From Vitrella brassicaformis (lineage: Eukaryota > Sar > Vitrellaceae), in assembly GCA_001179505.1 (NCBI GenBank), contig CDMY01000563.1, positions 17,407 through 51,537 of the forward strand: a stretch of 34,131 bases of DNA, written 5' to 3'. The stretch's first letter is position 1. Each line of letters starts with the position of its first letter. The translations under genes were made by a program, and so were the position numbers. Shown here piece after piece: positions 21,845-30,496 of this stretch. The notes beneath the pieces are model-generated. The model ran no database searches and was not told the DNA's origin. It saw only the letters and a list, made by a program, of their open reading frames with translations.

Positions 21845-24800
21845 TCATTCAGCAGTAATGGCTGCCTTTTCCTCCTCTCCCTCTTCCTCTGGCTGCATCG
21901 CCCCCTTCTCCACCGTGAAGACCAGCCTTGTCGGGGCCCGGTACTTTTCGATCGACTCGAGGGTGCCGTTCCACGTGCCCTCTGCATCGCTCTCCACCTG
22001 CACTCTGTCGCCCTCTTTCGCCTCACCACGCAGGATCAGAGACGCAATGGGGTTTTCCAGCTCACGTTGAACCGTCCTGCGATAGACAGACAGACAACGG
22101 GATGGATGGCAGAGAGCCTTTGACAGACAGACAGACAGACAGACAGACACATGGATGGATACACGTATGGCTATTTGCATACCGACGAAGCGGTCGGGCA
22201 CCGAACTGAGGGTCGAAGCCTCTGGATGCGAGGAAGCTCTTTGCCGCATCGGTGACCTGCAGACCGATACGACGGTCGGACAGCCGATTAGACACCTGCA
22301 ACACACAGAGAGCACAATGAGCAGTAAGCGCACACCAATGCACCCATTCATCCACTGCTGACATATACCCTACCTTGTTGAGCTCCAGGTTGACGATGTT
22401 GCGCAGCTCACGGCGGCCAAGGGCGCGAAACACCACAAACTCGTCAATGCGGTTGACAAACTCGGGTCTGAACTGGGCCCTCACGGCCGTCATGACTCGC
22501 TCCTTGATCTCCTCCTGGACGGTATCGTCGGCCTCGGCCTCCCCGGCCAGCTCCAGGATGGACGACGAGCCGATGTTGGACGTGAAGACGCATATGCAGT
22601 TCTTGAAGGACACCGTGTTGCCTTTGCCGTCGGTCAGGATGCCGTCGTCAAGCACCTGCACAGGGAGATCGTTCAGACATGTGTGGCCGGATGAGGTGTG
22701 ATGTGCTGTGTTCGTCGGTGCACCTGTAGAAGTATGTTGAAGACGTCTGGATGCGCCTTCTCCATCTCGTCGAACAACAGCACCGAGTAGGGTTTCCGCC
22801 GGACGGCGTCGGTCAGCTGCCCGCCCTGATCGTACCCCACATACCCAGGCGGCGCTCCAATCAACCGCGACACCGTGTGCTTCTGCATGCCCAGCAATAC
22901 ACACACACGACAGCATCATAGACACGCTTTCTCCCTTGTCTCTTTCTGCCCGTTCTGACCTCCATGTATTCGCTCATGTCGATGCGGACCATGGCGTCAG
23001 GGGACGAGAAGAGCGACTCGGCCAGGGCCTTGCACAGCTCCGTCTTGCCCACACCAGTGGGGCCCAGGAAGACAAGCGAAGCGATGGGGCGGTTGGGGTC
23101 AGAGAGGCCGGCCCGTGACCGCTGGATGGCCTCGGCAGTGACCCTGACTGCTTCCGCCTGCCCCACCACCCTCTTTTGCAGGATATCATCAAGCTGCAGA
23201 ATCCTCTCGCGCTCAGAATCAACCTGACCAACGACAGAACAGTCCACATGGTGTGTTCATATTCAAATTTCATATCTCACATAGTACCAGTTTGCTGACG
23301 GGTATTCCTGTCCAACTCGAGACGATGGCAGCGATGTCCTCCGGCACCACCTCGTCACGCAACATGCGGTTCGGCCCTGCGCTGTACTGACGCTCCAGCT
23401 CTGCCAGCTTCTTCTGCAGCTCGGGGATGCGACCGAAACGGATCTCAGCCGCCTTATTCAGGTCATAAGACCTGCAGACGAGAGGAGGAGTATGTGCATA
23501 GTGAGTACGCATGCGTGTGTCCTCTGATCGCTTGCCTTTCGGCCTTTTCTTGCTCGAGCTTGGCTTCATCCAGTTGCTGCTTGATGGACCGGAGGTCCGT
23601 GATGGCCGCCTTCTCGCCCTCCCATATCGCATTCAGACGAGACTGCTCCTCCTGACGAGTGCATGAAGACAGAGCGAAGGGCACAGACGCTTTTCCTTTT
23701 ATGTCTTTTGCTCACTTTGAGGTCAGATAGCCTTCTCTCGAGCTGTGCGAGCCGGGCCCTCTCGTGCGGCGCCAGAGTGGACGCCTCGCTGTCCTCCTTG
23801 ATGCTGATCCGCTCCATCTCCAGCTGCACTATCTGGCGGTCAATCGCGTCAAGATCCTCTGGGCGGCTGGTCACCTGAACGTTCAGCACAACATGACTTC
23901 AGCACATGTGTGTGAGCGGGTACTGTGTGCGTACCTGGACTTTGAGTTTTGCGGCGGCCTCGTCGACGAGGTCGATGGCCTTGTCGGGCAAGAACCGATC
24001 GCTGATGTATCGATTAGCGAGATTGCTGGCGGCCACCAGGGCCGAGTCGCGGATGCGCACACCATGATGCATCTCATACCGCTCACGCAAACCTGATGTA
24101 TCGCACAGATAGAGGTAGTTAACAACAGATCCATAGAATGGAAATGTGTCTGTCACCTCTGAGTATGCTAGTGGTTGCGTCCACGGCCGGCTCGTCCACA
24201 TAGACGGACTGGAAGCGGCGGGCGAGTGCTTTGTCCTTCTCGATGTACTTGCGGTACTCATCCATGGTCGTCGCCCCAATGCACCGCAGCTCGCCGCGTG
24301 CAAGCATGGGCTGACCAACACAGACAGACAGACAGACATGCTGGTATCATATAAGAGTGAGCAGATGGTTTGGTTGCACTAACCTTGAGTATGTTGCTTG
24401 CATCCATGCCGCCCGACTCGCCGCCCCCGCCAGCCCCCACGACGGTGTGTATCTCGTCGATGAACATGACGACCTGCCCCTGGGCGTCACTCACCTCCTT
24501 CAACACGCCCTTGAGCCGCTCCTCAAACTCGCCACGGTACTTGGCACCTGTATAGAAGTGTATATGCATCGGTCAGAGCGCGCGCGTGTGCGCGCGCGTG
24601 TGTGTGTAGGTGTGTGCACCTGCGATCATGGATGCCATGTCGAGGGCGATGAGTCGTCGGCCTTTTAGTGAGTCGGGGACGTCACCGAGGAGGATCCGCT
24701 GCGCCAGGCCCTCAGCGATGGCCGTCTTGCCCACACCAGGGTCACCCAGGAGAATCGGGTTGTTCTTGCTACATGGACAGTGAGCAAAGACGGGTTATCT

Positions 24801-25905
24801 AATGAGCCGAAATGGACCGTGTTGTCTGCTTACGTGCGTCTGGAGAGAATCTGCACCACCCGCCGGATCTCCTCATCACGCCCGATCACGGGGTCCAGCT
24901 TGCCCTCGCTCGCCAGCTGAGTCAAATCCCTGCGCCGACACAGCTCATTCATGCCAGAGAGAGCATCAACACCTGTCAGTGTGTGTGCCTCGATTCGTAC
25001 CGGCCGTACTTCTCCAGTGCCTGGTATGATCCCTCGGCCGTCTTGGTCGTCACGCGACGAGAGCCGCGCAGCTGGCTGACCGCCTGAAGGAGTGCCTCCG
25101 GCGTGATGCCCTGGTGCTGCAGAGCCTCTTTTGTGAAGCGAGTGTCGGCCTCGGCTAGCGCCAGCAGCAGGTGCTCAACAGAGATATACTCGTCTGTGAA
25201 GCGGCCCTTGATTGACTTGGCCGTATTCAAGACCTGCCCACACACACACACTTTTCCACATTCCTCCTTCAGTGACAGACCTCCCTCACCAACTCACGTT
25301 GATGAGAGACCTTCCAACCGGCCTGTCTGACGCGCCGCGTGCTGTGGTGACCCGCGGCTGCTTCTCGAGAAACTCCTTGAGCTCTCGCAGCAGACGGGCA
25401 ATGTCGGCACCACCTAATGGCAGAAAGACAAATGCATCAACCCTTTCCTTGCCCACCGGTCCGCCAACTCACCCTTGAAGAGAATGCGCTGCGCCAGCCC
25501 ATCTGGTCCCTGGTTGAGCAAGGCTTGCAGCAGCAGCTCCGCCTCAGCAGACGGCGGCTGATACCTCTCTATCAGCGGAATGACCTCTGTGATCGCCTCC
25601 CAGGCCTTCTCAGTATAGTCATTGGCATTCAGAGAGACCGACCCGCCGCCCGGCGGCCCCTCGGCGCTCGATGAATAGCCCCGACAGCCGCTTGGTGGAC
25701 CAGACGCATTGTGCCGTGTTGTCGACCGCCATGCCGACTCATGGAACGGCCACGCATTTCCGTTGGTGAAGTCGCTGCGTTGAGATGGATGGGACGTGGC
25801 GAGGCATCTGGATGCGGACAGCAGCCACGGGCGCCGACTGTGGGATACCCAACTTCTGCAGATGGGATACGTGTTTTGTGCAGAGATCTTCAGTCTTGAC
25901 AGCAT
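21845..25905 (-). CDS. clpB: ClpB/Hsp78-type AAA+ disaggregase, probably mitochondrial
   Basis: Hexameric ATPase that threads aggregated proteins through its pore together with Hsp70. Sixteen exons: 25905-25473, 25413-25298, 25233-25001, 24929-24834, 24768-24620, 24547-24384, 24310-24157, 24092-23935, 23874-23716, 23651-23536, 23471-23288, 23223-22960, 22882-22724, 22655-22374, 22295-22183 and 22076-21845. They sum to 3012 nt (1003 aa). Order: presequence, Clp N domain, AAA1 (GDPGVGKT 301-308, FIDEIHT, pore loop KYRGEF), coiled M domain, AAA2 (GPTGVGKT 708-715, [10 protein letters not shown], pore loop [14 protein letters not shown]). The ~90-residue N-terminal extension is rich in Arg/Ser and poor in acids ([10 protein letters not shown] ... 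RGYSSS), a typical mitochondrial presequence, hence Hsp78-like rather than cytosolic. Exon 10 ends at a GC donor (AAAG/gcaagc). No ATG lies upstream in frame. Confidence 0.95.
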
Positions 25906-26243
25906 GACCACCCCATAGAAAGCAGAACAGTGATGTTTTCTCTCCAAGATCCCCGGGCTTAGCTCGCACAGATTGATTAGGGCAGGTTGTGTTAGACGAA
26001 AGATCTGAATCTTTCTCAGATCTGCCGTCTGTTCTCTCCTCCTGTCGCGTGTCGCAGTAGCCCACCTTTCTCGCCAACTTCCATTGATCGTCCGCGCTCT
26101 CCACACTCACTTGAGGTACGCAACACGTCAGACTCTTTCGCACCTTCCTTCTCGTTCTGGTGCTCCTGTGGGCTATGCACAGGTGTCTGCTGCAGCGACT
26201 ATCTGCCTCCTTTCTGTTTCCGCCGCACCCGTGGTCCATCGTC
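25906..26243. promoter_or_regulatory. Divergent promoter region between ClpB and LEA-like copy A
   Basis: A 338-bp spacer between opposite starts with AGATCTGC at 26018-26025. A related AGATCTGA at 26001 makes a pair around GAATCTTTCTC, possibly a heat-shock-element-like array (GAA and TTC triplets). Both flanking genes are stress-type, so shared stress regulation is plausible but inferred. The stretch from about 26099 on is duplicated upstream of copy B at 29133; the octamer is not. Confidence 0.5.
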
Positions 26244-26905
26244 ATGTCGAGCGAAAACAAGGAGGGGCAGCAGCAGGGCGGGCCGAGCGTCATGGACCAG
26301 ATCAAGGGTGGGTGGGTGGGTGGGTGGGGATGCACACACCATGAGGGGGCATTCTGGACGATTTGTTGCCATGTTCGTGTGCACGTGCGATGGTGTGTGT
26401 GTGTGTCAGGCGGTGCGGCCTATCTTGGCGACAAGGCCCAGCAGGCGCTTGACGCTGGCAAGCAGGCCGTCTTCGGCAGCGACGACACGAAGGACCCTCA
26501 GGGAGCCGACAAGGTACCATCCGCGCAAGCCCTTCCGCCCACGCAAACACGCCTCCGCTATGCAAGCGATGTGATGGCTTCCTCTGTGCAGGTGAAGGCC
26601 GACCTGGAGCGTAAGGAGCAAGAAGCCAAGGATGCCTTGGAGAAGACGCGCCAGCAGGCCGACGAGCAGCTGCGCAAGATGGGTGACGCCGCCAACGAGG
26701 CGAAGGACAACGTCAAGGACACCGCCAAGGGCGCGCTTGACCAGGCCAAGCAGATGATCGGCGGCGACAAGGAGGGCGCTGGGGAGAAGAAATAGATAGA
26801 CTGACTGCATGAGTCGCTTTCTGAGTGACTGAGCTGAGCTGCGTGTATGTGTGTGGAGAGCTGACTCCGGTTGGCTGCTGCGTGTTGCGTGTTAGCTGTA
26901 GATAC
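26099..26905 (+). repeat. Direct segmental duplication, copy A (partner 29135-29958)
   Basis: From CTCCACACTCACTTGAGGTA upstream, through all exons and introns, to the 3' stretch GCGTGTTGCGTGTTAGCTGT, the sequence recurs about 3.04 kb downstream in the same orientation. Introns and UTRs are nearly as similar as exons, so the duplication is recent. Boundaries are clear at the left end. Confidence 0.85.
26244..26795 (+). CDS. LEA-like amphipathic stress protein, copy A
   Basis: Three exons, 26244-26307, 26410-26513 and 26592-26795, sum to 372 nt (123 aa). The protein is hydrophilic, with no signal peptide or membrane segment. Residues ~57-115 form a Lys/Glu/Ala/Asp-rich helical stretch with 11-residue periodicity (KADLERKEQEAKDALEKTR, AANEAKDNVKDTAKGAL), as in group 3 LEA or related desiccation and stress proteins. 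The family assignment is by composition and periodicity only. It is divergent from ClpB, which also fits a stress role. Both introns are multiples of three (102 and 78 nt) and lack in-frame stops, so intron retention would keep the frame. An in-frame upstream ATG exists at 26175 but is not in frame in copy B, so I start at MSSENK. Confidence 0.82.
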   Translation: MSSENKEGQQQGGPSVMDQIKGGWVGGWGCTHHEGAFWTICCHVRVHVRWCVCVSGGAAYLGDKAQQALDAGKQAVFGSDDTKDPQGADKVPSAQALPPTQTRLRYASDVMASSVQVKADLERKEQEAKDALEKTRQQADEQLRKMGDAANEAKDNVKDTAKGALDQAKQMIGGDKEGAGEKK

Positions 26906-28187
26906 TTCATATGCTTGTTTATCGACAGTTTCTGAGGCCGCCAGTGGCCGTGAGGATGGTGGGAGAGCTGGGTAGATTGGTAACAGACTTTCTCGACTTT
27001 CTGAGGCGTGAAAGTGATGTGTATCCTGTGGACACCATTCAACATGGGATGAACGAGAAGAAGCTTCTCCCTCTCCTAACTCTTTCCTGTTGAGGATTCC
27101 TGGTTTTGAGTGCACTCAAGTTGACCGTAATGAGCATTTTCACCATGTACGGTCTGTGTCTGTCTGTGTCTGTGTGTGTCCCATGCAGGTTTGAGTGTTT
27201 GCAGTTCCTGTTGCACAACAAGTGTCCCTCCTACCACTGCCCCTTCATAGACGCGGTATGTACCCACACGGACTCAGCAACATCAGCCTGTCCCATTTCG
27301 CGAAGTAGGAAATGACGCTGCATTGACGCAGACGAGAAAAAGGCGCCTTCCTACTGATGGGAGGAAGACTGATGTGTCGGCCTGATGGACTCCTTTGTTG
27401 TGTCTGGTAATACTGGGGGTGGCTGCGCAGACGTCATGAATGGTGTTGTGTCGTGTATGCAAGTGTCGTGTCGTCTGCTTAATGCCGCCGTGACTTTAGC
27501 AGGGCCTGAGGAGCTCCCTCGTTCATTAAAGCACGCTTGCTTGTCTTCTGCTTGTCCAAAACCGCCATTTTTGCGTCAGCTTTCCGCATGGAAGGCTGGC
27601 TTTCCGGGTGGAAAGCTGGCCTTCTGCACTGCAAAGCTGGTTTTCCGTGGCGCTGGCTGGCTTTCCGAGTGTCTGTCCAGCTTTCTGACTGGTAGGGCCA
27701 GCTTGCCGGACGAAGCACCAGCTTTTCGCCGCACCTCGTCGGGTAGTGTGGATGGATGGATGGATGAATGTAATTGTGGATGTGCCCTCACCCCACGCGC
27801 ACTCAGTCTGCAAGTCTGCAACACACACACACACACATATGGGTGGATGGAGGAGATAGCTTTTGGATTATGTAGCAGACTTGTGCGTGGTAGAAATGTG
27901 AGACAAGTGGAAAGAGGGTATAAAGAGAAAGGAAGAAGCGAGCTTTCGCGAGATGAGTTGCCCTCCTCCGTCGGGGGGTCGGGACTCGCTTCGCGTTCGC
28001 CGCAATGCATGCAAAGCCCCCAAGCTCGCATGAGGCCCCCAAAAAAAGACGGTACCGAATGAAAGTCTCGAGGCCCCAATTACAAACGAACAAACACGAA
28101 CTTCGGGTAAGAGCGTGCCTCGCTCGCAGGCTTCGCGAGTCCCGAACGATCGCGAGATTCTTGAAGGAGTTTTCTCTCAAAACAAAG
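26906..28187. other. Intergenic region with a minisatellite and one orphan exon-like segment
   Basis: Between LEA copy A and the MGSC gene. It holds an exon-like segment at 27189-27255 flanked by cag and gtatgt, and a degenerate tandem array at 27577-27735. An 11-bp inverted repeat (TCGGGACTCGC at 27979, its complement at 28135) lies just before the next start codon. No complete gene is supported. Confidence 0.5.
27577..27735. repeat. Degenerate ~20-bp minisatellite with hairpin units
   Basis: About eight irregular units begin with GCTTTCC- or GCTTNCC-like sequence separated by 16-28 bp. Some units are self-complementary, e.g. GCTTTCC-GGGT-GGAAAGC at 27599-27616 (perfect 7-bp stem). Confidence 0.6.
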
Positions 28188-28960
28188 ATGGGTTCGTGTT
28201 ATAGCACACTGAGCGGGTATATACGTCGCTGGTGGCGCAACCGTTGCGTGAGGAGGAGCACACTGGTCGCTCTCCGGATAAGGGTGTTCTACGGTGTCTG
28301 CAACGTGTACGGGACGGTCCCAGAATGGGTGTTCAGCATCCCAGATCTCCCTTACGTACGCAACACGAAGAGGGAGCGAGAGAGAGAGCGACACACACGT
28401 ACCTACCGCTGGCTGGCTATCCTTGGCGCTCTGTGTGTGTGTGTGTGTGTGCAGGTGCAGCTATGCGCGGTGGCGAAGCACCTCGGAGAAAACGGGGAGC
28501 TGGCGGACGACGACGCGAAAGGGGCGTTCAGGGCTGCGGTAAGATGTCAACCCCGACAGACAGGGCAAACAGACAGGAGAATGTGTACGTCGTATGTGTG
28601 TTGTGTGTGCGCAGGTGGTCCGCATGTCGTGCCAAGTTCGGTTCATGCGTGTGTATTGGGCCAGGACGATTCGGGGAGAACCCTTCGGCCAGTACGCAGT
28701 GGCACTCACCCGCCAACCCACCCACCCACCCCATGCGCAAGTGTCAATGCTGGCGCTTACTTGTGTCCTTGTGTGTGTGCGCTCATGCATGCATTCATCC
28801 AAACAGGGAAATGGAGAAGACGCTGCCGAAACCGCCCCACTACCCCGACATCCTCAATCGCCCCCTATCGGAGGCCATTTCAATATGTAGAGAGAATGGC
28901 CCTGGGAGAGGCCAGGTCGAGGACGCGCCAGGTGGACTGGGTCTTAGGGAATACAAGTGA
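28188..28960 (+). CDS. Small protein of unknown function with MGSC acylation-type N terminus
   Basis: Four exons, 28188-28355, 28455-28538, 28615-28691 and 28807-28960, sum to 483 nt (160 aa). The start has a strong context (AAAGATGG). The N terminus MGSCYSTLSG fits N-myristoylation at Gly2 with a palmitoylatable Cys4, and is followed by a basic/aromatic stretch (IRRWWRNRCVRR) that would favour a negatively charged membrane. The middle (QLCAVAKHLGENGELADDDA) looks helical; the C terminus is Pro/Gly-rich and polar. I recognise no family. It sits between the two LEA duplicates. Acylation is inferred from the motif. Every junction is GT-AG and in phase, but with no family to compare to, the model is less certain than its neighbours. 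Confidence 0.6.
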
Positions 28961-29134
28961 CGCGTTAGTCGGCTCATTTCTACTGGGTGCATTTGTACAG
29001 AATTGTGATGAGAGAGGTTGTGAGTGCATTTGAGCTCGCTCCATATGTGTCCATGTGAGCGGACCGTGCGCCGAAGTGGATGGCCTGGTGGAGATACATG
29101 CGTCATGTATGAAGCGTCTTGGCGACAGCACTCC

Positions 29135-29958
29135 ACACTCACTTGAGGTACGCAACTCGTCAGACTCCTTCCGCCCAAATTGTTCTGCTGCTCCTCTGGG
29201 CTATGCACAGGTGTCTGTCACAGGTGTCTGCTGCAGCGACCATCTGCCTCGTTTCTGTTTCCGCCGCACCTGTGTGTGATCCCTCGTCATGTCGAGCGAA
29301 AACAAGGAGGGGCAGCAGCAGGGCGGGCCGAGCGTCATGGACCAGATCAAGGGTGGGTGGGTGAGGGGGGATGCACACACCATGAGGGGGCATTCTGGAC
29401 GATTCGTTGCCCTGTCTGTGTGCATGTGCGATGGTGTGTGTGTCAGGCGGTGCGGCCTATCTTGGCGACAAGGCCCAGCAGGCGCTTGACGCTGGCAAGC
29501 AGGCCGTCTTCGGCAGCGACGACACGAAGGACCCTCAGGGAGCCGACAAGGTACTATCCGCGCACACAAGCCCTTCCGCCCACGCACACACACCCAGGCC
29601 ATGTACCCTGTGATGTGATGGCTTCCTCTGTGCAGTTGAAGGCCGACCTGGAGCGTAAGGAGCAAGAAGCCAAGGATGCCTTGGAGAAGACGCGCCAGCA
29701 GGCCGACGAGCAGCTGCGCAAGATAGGGGACGCCGCCAACGAGGCCAAGGCCAACGTCAAGGACACCGCCAAGGGTGCGCTTGACCAGGCCAAGCAGATG
29801 ATCGGCGGCGACAAGGAGGGCGCTGGGGAGAAGAAATAGATAGACTGACTGCATGATAGACGTGAGAGTCGCTTTCTGAGTGACTGAGCTGAGCTGCGTG
29901 TATGTGTGTGGAGAGTTGACTCCGGCTGGCTGGCCTGCGTGTTGCGTGTTAGCTGTTG
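29135..29958 (+). repeat. Direct segmental duplication, copy B (partner 26099-26905)
   Basis: Same content and orientation as copy A. Small indels include an inserted CACAGGTGTCTGT near 29211 and ATAGACGTG near 29858. The left boundary lies just before CTCCACACTCACTTGAGG; flanking sequence differs from that of copy A. Confidence 0.85.
29289..29839 (+). CDS. LEA-like amphipathic stress protein, copy B
   Basis: Exons 29289-29352, 29447-29550 and 29636-29839 have exactly the same exon lengths as copy A (64, 104, 204 nt; 123 aa). I see only three residue differences: Val to Leu at the start of exon 3, Met to Ile (RKIGDAAN) and Asp to Ala (AKANVKD). Unlike copy A, its introns (94 and 85 nt) are not multiples of three, so retention would shift the frame. 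It lacks the divergent ClpB promoter, having only about 155 bp of the duplicated upstream region, so its expression may differ. Function is as for copy A: a hydrophilic helical protein, probably protective under stress. Confidence 0.82.
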
Positions 29959-29970
29959 ATAGATAGCGCG

Positions 29971-30241
29971 ATGTCGATGATGGAGACATTGCGTCTCCAG
30001 CGTGAGTTGCAGGCGGCTGCGTTGGAGAATCGGCGGCTCAAGAGCTGCCTCGACAAGGAGAGGACCAGACAGACTGTCAACCAACAGGTGTGTGAGCCAA
30101 CGACAAAGGCTGCTAATCGGCGTGAGTGTGTGTCTCCTTATGTCACTGATACAGACGTTCGGCGCTTTGCAAGAGGAGAATCGCAGCCTCCGCGAGCAGC
30201 TGACCAGCCAGCAGGGCAGCGTCAATGCTGAGAGAAACTGA
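29971..30241 (+). CDS. Short coiled-coil protein
   Basis: Two exons, 29971-30087 and 30155-30241, joined in phase 0, give 204 nt (67 aa). Leu/Ala heptads (ETLRLQRELQAAALENRRLK, then FGALQEENRSLREQL) predict one parallel coiled coil interrupted at the intron. There are no other domains. The start lies 132 bp after the LEA copy B stop, right at the edge of the duplicated 3' region, and copy A has no such gene after it. It may be an independent micro-gene or a fragment captured at the duplication boundary. The intron is 67 nt with GT-AG ends. No homologous family is recognised. Confidence 0.55.
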
Positions 30242-30496
30242 GGGCTGGATGCTCACGTGTTTGTGGACATATCCAATCAAGTCTTGATGTCTCATGGCAA
30301 ACGCACAACGCCTCACAGCCCCTCGCAATGGTCCACATGAAGACACAAGAAAGAAAGATACTGAGGGCTACCATTTGTATCCGCGGTGTCATTTGTGACG
30401 ACACATGATCGGTCGGGTCTCACTGTCAGATCACCCACTCACAACGCCTCCTAGCTTCTCGTTCGATGCACACCCGAGCGACTGACAGACTCTGGC

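Noticed and set aside
26160-26243. Upstream in-frame Met of LEA copy A as a presequence (MHRCLLQRLSAS)
   Set aside because: The same region in copy B is out of frame with MSSENK because of an insertion, so it is not conserved as protein.
27385-28062. Plus-strand open frame of about 225 codons
   Set aside because: It is made of minisatellite units and a GGAT tract, has no family features, and antisense frames across the same repeat are equally open.
27979-28145. An 11-bp inverted repeat as transposon ends
   Set aside because: The arms are short, only ~145 bp separate them, there is no target-site duplication and no transposase.
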